Assembly (NCBI GenBank): GCA_008802785.1 | Contig: VUYT01000012.1 | Span: 248,001-312,000, forward strand | DNA length: 64,000 bases | From: Symmetrospora coprosmae | Taxonomy: Eukaryota; Basidiomycota; Cystobasidiomycetes; Symmetrosporaceae | Direction: 5' to 3' | Shown here: positions 56,401-64,000 of the stretch, piece after piece | Numbering within the stretch: position 1 is the stretch's first letter | Layout: the number at the start of each line of letters is the position of its first letter | Position numbers and translations under genes: made by a program | Notes under the pieces: generated by a model | The model's input: the letters and a program-made list of their open reading frames with translations, nothing else | The model's database searches: none | Told to the model about the DNA's origin: nothing

Positions 56401-58442
56401 ATGTGTCCAGATGGTTCCCCATCTAACACCCCGGTATCTGTGCCTGCAGATATGCTCGCGCTTGATCAAACAACACTATATCCCACCATCCCCAAGATAG
56501 CTGATACCCCAGAAGGGAAGGCAGCTGAGGAGAAGCTTGACCGCGATCGGATAGCATGGACATACTGCTACCTATTCGACCGACAGATCAGTATCAGGAC
56601 CGGCAAGGCTTTCTGTGAGTACCGGCTGACAGGCCAATGCAATACGAAAGGATCGGAGCTGACCTCCAACTTGGTTTTCGCAGGGAGTCGAGGGTGAGCC
56701 GTTGTCGGTCGAGTCGGTTCCGCATTTCTTCGCTGATCATGTCTGCGCATCCAAAAGGCCGGGTCTCTGCTTCACGGGCTCGTCATCGGCGAGCTTTCCT
56801 TCGATGCGCTCGATCTCGGGAGTGCAGGACGACTATGCCAGTCTTATCCAGGCCTACGTCGAGATCACGCAGAGTAGGTGATGTAGTGTATCTGAGCTTC
56901 CGAATATCTGCTGAAGACAGCGCTACTCCCCTTCGCAGCGATGACGAGCGCTCACGACGTCCTTGTAAGCCGGCTACATCCGCGAGACAGTCAGCCCGGT
57001 AGCAACGCTGACGCTGCCGAGGCTTCTCGCCGACCAACTCGTCTCATTCACCATCACTCTTCCTCCATCCAGTACCCAAGCAAGGACAGGACTATCGCTC
57101 TGGTCCGCGTCGGAGAGGTAAGTGTCGCGGCAGTACATAAAGCTCTTCCAGATTCAGCTAGATTAACAACCCACTGCTGTGGCCCTTCTTACCAATCTCA
57201 GTATTACAAGTACATCGATGAATTCAGTTAGTTCTGGATCTTTCGCTACGCATGTGGGCAGCGGTGCTAACTTGCTTCACTCGCTCAGCCCGGACGCTCA
57301 ATGCATTCCGCTACACATGGGAAGGAAAGAAGTGGGAGACCTTTCCATTAACGGAGCTCGTCTGGATCACCTTTCACTATCTGCGCCTTTACATCTACGC
57401 CTTCGCCTTTCAAGCTCATGTTCAGCGAGCAACAACGCAGATCACCGAAAGTGGCGGTCAGCCTGACGCGGCAACCGTGATGTTCCCTCGAGGGCCGATG
57501 GGCAGTCCAGATGCCAAGTTCATCCTGGAAGCCATCGATGCGGCAGCCGACCTGCTGCGAATTGTCGTCGAGAAGCTACATCCGCAAGGAGTACTGCAGT
57601 TCCTGCCCTGGCGATACTTTCTATACTTCGCGTACGCCGGAGTATTCCTGCTCAAGGCAGTCTTCATCAACGCTGTGGCGCCGCTGGTGAGCACGCCCTC
57701 GTCGACGGGACTCACATACCTGCCGTACTGACTGGGGTGGGCTGCGCTGTCTAGGACCGGCACATCATTGTCCGACTACTGAAGCGCCTGATCGTTTGCC
57801 TGGCATGCTCGAGCAAAGACGTAAGCAAAAGGCGTGATGCCCTGCGATTGAGATTGCCCACCTGACTCCCCTTGGCGCACACAGGAGCATCACCATGCAG
57901 TGCGCTACGCTCGGCTTCTCAACAGCTTGCTCCGCACTTTCTCTCGGGGCCAGGATGGCGTTGGCACGGGTGCCCCGACACCAAGGCGAACGTCTCCGGC
58001 TGGTTCACCCACCGCGCAAATGCAGGACGACTGGCCAGTCAGTCGGGCCGCATCGCCCGTCAATGCCCAAGCGGCAGGTGCCTCGTTTGGCTCAATGAAC
58101 ATTGGGCATTCTGGCGCGATCCGGAGCGCCTTCTCGGGCTCGGCCACGCCCGGCACGCATGCCGGCATCTTCAATTCCCAGCTCTTCGGCGGCGGCGGAC
58201 AAGAAGCCTCGCTCGCCACGAGTCATCTGCTCTCAGACTCTTTTCAGCCCAGTACAACGCAGGAGGAAGCGACCGCTGCCGATCTCTTGGCGGACTTCAA
58301 CCTCGACTTTGGCTTCACTCAAGGGGAACCTTCCGCTGCGCTGGACGGGTACAGCAACTTGCTAGATGATCAAACAATGTCGTTCTGGGCGTCCATGGCT
58401 ACGAGCAACGGCGCCGACTGGTTTAGTAATAATCCCATGTAG
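53477..58442 (+). CDS. Zn(II)2Cys6 fungal-type transcription factor
   Basis: Sixteen exons: 53477-53843, 53922-53932 (11 nt), 54026-54053, 54212-54230, 54308-54386, 54483-55950, 56035-56382, 56450-56614, 56684-56693 (10 nt), 56758-56873, 56921-56964, 57073-57117, 57202-57226, 57289-57686, 57755-57820 and 57885-58442. All phases close, giving 1248 residues. The zinc cluster starts at Cys 123 and reads CAHCRQRKAKCDLG, then PPCARCKREGIPC. A roughly 500-residue Q/S-rich segment with polyQ follows, then the fungal transcription-factor domain (VHHVFPIVPYSR, DRDRIAWTYCYLFDRQIS, SKDRTIALVRVGE). The C-terminus is acidic/aromatic (LLADFNLDFGF), suggesting an activation domain. It is a nuclear DNA-binding regulator, probably recognising CGG half-sites. 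The target pathway is unknown. It lies 205 bases behind the racemase-like gene on the same strand. Confidence 0.92.
55128..55148 (+). repeat. CAG repeat encoding polyglutamine in the Zn2Cys6 factor
   Basis: Seven in-frame CAG codons followed, after one interruption, by two more, in the Q-rich segment between the zinc cluster and the regulatory domain. The tract is a likely length polymorphism. Confidence 0.85.
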
Positions 58443-58658
58443 CCGTAGTTCCACTCGACTTCTTGACCTTGACCATAGTAATGTCGTAGCCAGCCGCTCG
58501 CGCGCGCGCGGACCGTTAGTCGCGAGAGGACGATCGCACACGAAGCGTGACCAATAGTATGAGTGCCACGTCGTGTTGCTTCTCCGTCTTCGGTAGTAGC
58601 CTAGATACACTAATGCCCCGTACAGACCTACTCCCAACTGCTCTGCGAGACAAGCGCA

Positions 58659-60977
58659 TCAAGCCAGGACACTGAGAAGACCCTCGAAGATTTTGGAGAG
58701 GACAAGAGCTCCCGGGTCAGGGATGCCCTGCTTCATGAGGTCATCCTGGTTGACGTAGGCCGCTCGTCCGGCTCGGGCCGTGAGCTTCTTTGTCTCCTCG
58801 GTCGCGGTCTGCGCCTCCTTGACGGCGCCAGCGAGGTCTGCGCCCTTTGACGCGCTGAAGGACTCGACAAACGCCTGGAGCGGGTCGATGAGCGTCCTCG
58901 ACGGGCGGCGCGCAGACGTGTAGCCGAAGAGCGAGTTGAGCGCGTAGGCGGCCGCGCCAGCGTACACTGAGCCAGTGGCCTCCTTGGCGCCCTGCTGCGT
59001 CACGGCGTCGTTGATGCCGGCGGCGAAAGCGTTGAAGTAGATGTTAAAGAGGGCGCCTGCGGGTGCGCAACGGTGTCAGGCATATTCGGGTTTCAGCTAG
59101 TGGGTAAAGCGTCGGACCCACCAGAAGTTCCGTCTCCCTCCTTCTCGATGACGCGGGCGATGTCAAGGAATGAAGCCGTCACGTTCTGCTCGTCGATCTT
59201 GCCCGACTTGAGCAGGTTGGCAACACCATCTGCCATTGCCTTCGCCGTCTGTCCGGCGTCACCGTCTCCGGCAATCGTGTCGTACTTTGTGATCTCTGGC
59301 TCGGACTTGGACACGTTCTCGCATGCAGCAATGATGGCCTTCTTGAAGTTGGCGAAGTCGGTGTCTGCGCGAGAGGTTCGAGATCAGCATCGGCATCGTT
59401 TCAGGCGGTACAAGGCCAGCCGAACTTACGGGCAACGGGCTGGCCGCCGGACTTGACCTCGGCAGGAGCGGCAGCCTCGCCTGCAGGCTGAGGCTTGCCA
59501 GGGGTACCATTGTAGAGGAACTTCCATCCGGGGCTGGACGCAGGGGCGTCGAGGACCTGGAGGATGCGCTCGGCGGAGTAGGCCTCGCCTTGGCGGGGAA
59601 GAAGGAGGGTGGTGAGGGAGAACCCTGGCAGGTTCAACGATGTCTGGCGCAAGGATGAACATTGCGAATCAGTTATCAGGTCCGTAGCGCAGCCTCTCGC
59701 AATGACAGGGGATCCCGGGGTCTCACCATGACGCTGCCGACCATAATCCGCTTGACCGAGATCTTTTGACTTTCGAGCTCCTCGACGGCGTCGTTGGCAA
59801 TGCTGCTCAACTCAAGCTCTGAGATGCCGCCAAGATTGTTGACAAGAAGCACCACCTCGTCCTTTCCGTCATGCTTGAAAGGCAGGTAGGCCCGGTCGGA
59901 GTCATCCATGTTGGTGACGTATCCGAGCATCTTCTTGATGAGCTCCTTTGACTTTGGCAGCTTGATCTTCTCGATACCAGCCTCGTTGTGGATGCCCATG
60001 CCAATCTCGACCTCGTCGGCAGCCAAGTGGGACTCTGCCTCGCCGGTGCCTGGAATCTGCATCGACCAAGAAGAGCGATTCAGCACAAAGGCACTAAGTC
60101 CCCAGTAGCAAGCAGCAAGGGACCCACGTGGCAGTGCTCAAGACCGGCTCCGATGGTGCCGACGCGCTCGGCGACGAACTCGGACATCTTGTAGGCGTCC
60201 TCGATGCTTCCGCCCTCCTCGGCGACGGTGCTCGCGCACTTGTAGACGAGCACGGTTCCGGCGAGACCTCGTCGTCCGACAATCTCGCCCTGCTTCCTGC
60301 CGACTGCGACATCGTCTCCGACAATGGTCATTCTGACCGGGTGCTTCGGGTCGGCCACGGCAGCCTGCTCCTTTGCGAGCCCAAAGAGGAGGACGTCGCC
60401 CGTGTAGCGCATGATGACGATGAGCGTGCCCTTGTTGTTCTTGACGAGCTCGAGGCAGCGGCGGACCTGGCCGTTGTTGGGCGAGGCAAAGACATTGCCG
60501 GAGATTGCGCCGGTGAGCAGGCCTGCGCCAACGAAGCCGGCGTGCGAGGGCTGTTTCAGGGACAAGGCATTAGCGGTAATCAGGTAATCTTCAGAGCTGA
60601 CGCTCCAGCGCACCTCGTGTCCAGAACCACCACCAGAGATCTGGTGGAAAGCAGGCCAAAAGGGCAGAGAGGTTCACGCGGAAAGCCGCGACGGCGCGTG
60701 CGCATGGGTGGAGACAGAGGCAGGCAGGCACGGGGATCAGCATCTTTTGCCGAGTCTGTCCCACGACAGGGGACAGCACAGCATAGGTGCGACCGGGGAG
60801 GGAGGCAGAGATGGCAGCACCACCCACCAGAGCGACTCTGTCCTGAGGTACGAGGGCGAGTGTGGTGACCCTGTAGTTTGCATCGACTCGGACGTTCGGG
60901 TTCAACCGCGCGAGTCCGGCGAGGCCATCGTTGACGAGCTGCCTCGGCTCGTTGACGACGTGCTTTGTGCTGACCAT
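58659..60977 (-). CDS. DAK: Dihydroxyacetone kinase (DAK1/2-like)
   Basis: Exons in transcript order 60977-60828, 60640-60614 (27 nt), 60550-60128, 60056-59727, 59643-59430, 59364-59122 and 59056-58659 give 594 residues, with phases closing. MVSTKHVVNEPRQLVNDGL opens the DhaK domain. The 27-nt exon encodes exactly ISGGGSGHE, the substrate loop, followed by PSHAGFVGAGLLTGA and MRYTGDVLLFGLA. The C-terminal DhaL domain has YDTIAGDGDAGQT (metal-ATP site) and EGDGTSGALFNIYFNAF. The enzyme phosphorylates dihydroxyacetone to the glycolytic phosphate, detoxifying DHA and supporting glycerol use. It diverges from flavocytochrome b2 and its 3' end faces the transcription factor. Confidence 0.96.
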
Positions 60978-61491
60978 GGCGGTAAGGCTAGTGTAATGAG
61001 GGGTGGTACTGTGAAGAAGATGGCAGCTGCAGTCAATGGCTGATATGCAGAGAAGCAGAAAGGCAGGCAGTCGGGTTGCAGGAAACCATGCTCAGAGTCG
61101 GGTAAAGTGGGGCTCCGCTAGCCGATGCCGGTGCCGCCGTCCATTTACTGTACTTGCGGGTCACGGGGCGGGGGCTGCAGCAGCCTGGCAAGGCCTGGAG
61201 GGACAGGACGGCTCTCAGGCACTGACATAGCAGCACCGACATGCCCATACGCACCCCATTCTGCTCGCTCCGTATACCGCACTGTCGCTCCTACGTATGC
61301 CTAGGCCCATCACCACCACTGGTGGGTGCCGCAACTCGGGACTCGGGGGCGCGCTGTACCTGAATTCTGCTAGCCGGGCGAGTCGCCGACGAAGCGGCTA
61401 TCTGCGCGGCAGGATTGGCCTTCTGCGCATGCTCGCCCCTCTGCTTTCACCCAGAGCTTCGCTTCTACCACTCCCACAGTATTCCTACACG
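60978..61491. promoter_or_regulatory. Divergent promoter region, dihydroxyacetone kinase / flavocytochrome b2
   Basis: About 510 bases between two starts of C3-metabolism genes transcribed outward. No coding frame with a domain lies within. Shared regulation by carbon source is plausible but is inference. No binding site was assigned. Confidence 0.45.
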
Positions 61492-63578
61492 ATGCGCCCT
61501 ACATCACTCCGAACAGCTCTTCGCAAGGCAGCGGCGCCGCGGCCTCGCTGCTCAAGCGGCGGCAGCTCCTCCCGTGCTTTGTCCTCGTCCTCGTCGCACG
61601 CAGGAACGCAGCAGGCATCGAGCAGCGGCCGCCGTGCAGGTCTAGTGCGTGGCTCGCTCGCTTCTTGACTGGCCTGCTTTGCTGATGGCACCTCATCATT
61701 GCAGCTCGCAGCCGGCATCGTTGCAGCCGGCGCCGCTTTCGCCCTCGCGTCCCCCCGCATCCACCTCGATGCGCCTCCAAGCAGTGGCAAACAGCGCTCG
61801 CCCTCTGGCTCTGCAGGGCACAAGCCAGAGCGCTCCGACCTGATCTCGTACGACGAGGTCACCAAGCACAACACCGAGGACGACCTCTGGGTCGTCATCA
61901 ACGGCAAAGTGTACGACCTGACGGAGTGGGTCGAGGCGCACCCGGGCGGGCCTTCGCACCTCATCAAGTCGGCCGGCAAGGACGCGAGCGCAGTCTTCAA
62001 CATCTTCCACCCCGAGGGCACCATCGAGAAGTCAGAGACGCTGCCCATCACGGCGCTCAAGGGCTCGGTCGACCCGGACACCCTGCCAAAAGTGCCACAG
62101 GGCGCAGCGCCACCACGGCCAAGCGAGGACGAAAAGAAGAAGATTCCCCTCGAAGCCATTGTCGGCATCCCAGATCTCGAAGCTGCAGCAGAGTCCTTGC
62201 TGCCTGCAAAAGCCTTTGCGTACTACTCTGCCGGCGCGACGAGCATGCACACTCTCGGCCTGAACAGCTCGGCCTGGGACGAGGTCCTCTTCCGCCCGCG
62301 CATCCTCGTTGATGTAGCGAATGTCGACACGTCGACCGAGTTCCTGGGTCACAAGACGTCGCTCCCTCTCTTTGTCGCTCCAGCAGGCATGGCCTCGTTC
62401 TCGCACCCGAGAGGCGAGTGCGCCATTGCCGAGGCGGCCGGAAATGAAGACATTGTCCAGTTCGTCTCGACAAATGCCAGCATGAAGCTCGAGGACATTA
62501 TCGGATCAGCGAAGGACAAGGATCAGGTCTTCATGATGCAGCTGTACGTTTTGACAGCACACCGCCTGGATGAGCAATCTCCGTTGCACCTCCTGACATT
62601 GCCAGTCTCGCTCTCGCTTCCGCGCAGATACGTCAACAAGAACCGAGCCGCGACCGAAGAGCTCATCAAGAAGATTCACGACCTGAAGCAGCTCAAAGCC
62701 TTCTTTGTGACTGTGGATGCAGCTGCACCGGGCAAGCGAGAGGCGGACGAGCGGTTGCGAGCGGAAGTCGAAGTCGCTTCGGGCATCTCTGGCGGCAAGA
62801 TTGCGTCCGACAAGCGCGGCGGTGGCATTGGGCGGTCCGTTGGTGGCTTCATTGACCCAAAGCTGTGTGAGTGGGCCCGCTCGCGACTCGCACATGCAGA
62901 TAGGGCTGCTAATGTCCTGCTTCTTCGTACCGCAGCATGGCAAGATGTCAAGTGGCTCCGGTCGCAGACGAGTCTCCCTATCGGGCTGAAGGGCGTCCAG
63001 ACTGTTGAGGATGTCGTCAAGGCTGTGGAAGCAGGTGTCGACGCGGTCTACCTCTCCAACCACGGTGGCCGAGCGCTGTCAGTCGGGAAGGGCATGCACA
63101 AATGTCGAGAGCCAGCGCTGACATCCTTCACCCTTGCAGAGATGGCGCACCTCCGGCACTGTACACGCTCGTCGAGCTGAACAAATACCACCCCGAGATC
63201 ATCAAGGAGAAGAAGCTCGAGATCTACATTGACGGCGGCGTGCGGCGCGGCACAGATGTCGTCAAGGCGCTCTGCCTGGGCGCGACGGGTGTCGGAGCAG
63301 GTCGGCCGTTCCTGTACGGGCTGTGCTACGGTGTTGAGGGTGTCGAAAAGACCATTGAGAGTGAGCGGACCGATCTGTACTTGTTTTCGGTGCTCTACTG
63401 ACTGCGCCCTCTCCCCATCGCGACGGCAGTCATGCGAGACGAGGTCGAGACGACGCTGCGCCTCCTCGGAGTCAACAGCGTAAAGGAGCTCGGGCCCCAC
63501 CTCATCAACACGAGGCGCATCGAGCACCTGCTCATGCAGCCGACGTACGGTGCCAACGAGAAGAGGTCGCCTCTGTGA
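61492..63578 (+). CDS. CYB2: Flavocytochrome b2, L-lactate:cytochrome c oxidoreductase-like
   Basis: Exons 61492-61644, 61705-62543, 62628-62866, 62936-63077, 63140-63360 and 63430-63578 give 580 residues with closed phases. The start [19 protein letters not shown] is a mitochondrial presequence, followed by a sorting helix ([16 protein letters not shown]). A cytochrome b5 domain carries the haem ligands in EAHPGGPS (His near 130) and NIFHPEG (His near 153). The FMN-dependent alpha-hydroxyacid dehydrogenase domain shows [39 protein letters not shown] (catalytic His) and [16 protein letters not shown]. In yeast Cyb2 the enzyme sits in the intermembrane space and passes electrons from L-lactate to cytochrome c. 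The substrate could also be another 2-hydroxyacid. Confidence 0.95.
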
Positions 63579-64000
63579 GGGGAGCAAGCCTGCTCGATCG
63601 TCCCTGCCTTAGGAACCGCTCCAAGTAGTCACGTAGTCAGACATCTGCAGTTAGTGTTTCTCGTCCTTGTTGCTGTCTGAAAACCTCCTATGCCGGCTGT
63701 GCGTGAAGCTTGCAGGATGTGGAAGCGGCACGCGACTCAACAGACACTGCAGCTGGCGGCTAATCAGCTTGACGTCAGTGCTGCAAGATCTCCTCGACTG
63801 TGCCCAGTGGTCTGTTCCATTGCAGGCAGCCAGCACTGCTGAATCGCTCATGACTCCTTCGCTCGAATGTGTTGACGTGAGATAGAAACGCAGATGCTGG
63901 TCGACTCCGACTCCGTCGACGCTCTGACCAGCTCCGACTCTGCGTGAGCCAACCGAGACTCCACAGCCATGCCGCCAACCTCTCCGCGCAAGCGACGGCG
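63579..64000. other. Right-edge region, possible start of a gene at 63969
   Basis: After the flavocytochrome b2 stop there is no clear gene. An ATG at 63969 opens MPPTSPRKRR at the window edge, with a basic N-terminus that could begin a gene cut by the boundary. Too little is visible to judge. Confidence 0.3.

Noticed and set aside
1-64000. Transposons, retroelements, tRNA or rRNA genes, CRISPR arrays
   Set aside because: I saw no transposase, reverse transcriptase, long terminal or inverted repeats, no tRNA A/B boxes with a folding cloverleaf, and no rRNA-like sequence. A tRNA scan and repeat masking would settle this.

Overview
This is a 64 kb stretch of a fungal nuclear genome, almost certainly from a basidiomycete. 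The protein-coding genes are interrupted by many very short introns (mostly 45-75 nt, GTGAGT-like donors, YAG acceptors). ATP-citrate lyase is one long polypeptide, as in animals and basidiomycetes, and there is an eight-cysteine hydrophobin and a DUF6533/6534-like seven-helix membrane protein. Base composition is GC-rich. I cannot place it below phylum with confidence. I built the gene models by hand from splice signals. For most multi-exon genes the reading phase closes at every junction.

Left part (1-20.5 kb): two intronless F-box-like genes on the minus strand, then on the plus strand BFR2/AATF, a single gene that encodes cystathionine beta-lyase fused to mevalonate kinase, and a small-subunit-like serine palmitoyltransferase protein. 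A roughly 1.9 kb poorly coding gap follows. Next come a secreted GPI-anchored PEBP-like protein (minus), a seven-helix membrane protein (plus), a THUMP-domain tRNA methyltransferase (plus) and an MFS transporter with 9-nt and 15-nt exons (minus).

Middle (20.5-46.5 kb): two tandem F-box-like paralogues of a second type, a hydrophobin, ATP-citrate lyase, a membrane protein of unknown role, a fifth F-box-like gene, a 1639-residue RING-H2 protein, an S9 dipeptidyl peptidase, a PTEN-like phosphatase with a long insertion in its catalytic domain, and a probably mitochondrial flavin-reductase-like protein.

Right part (46.5-64 kb): a DAL5-type MFS anion transporter, RNase P/MRP subunit POP4 head-to-head with an alpha-methylacyl-CoA racemase-like gene, a Zn2Cys6 transcription factor whose zinc cluster is spread over five exons, and a divergent pair of dihydroxyacetone kinase and flavocytochrome b2 (L-lactate dehydrogenase).

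The most striking observation is the cystathionine beta-lyase/mevalonate kinase fusion. One uninterrupted exon spans the junction and has no in-frame ATG that could start a separate complete kinase. Much of the rest is core metabolism: cytosolic acetyl-CoA from ATP-citrate lyase, mevalonate kinase, sphingolipid synthesis, C3 metabolism and acyl-CoA racemisation. No transposon, rRNA or CRISPR array was seen, and no tRNA gene was noticed by eye.
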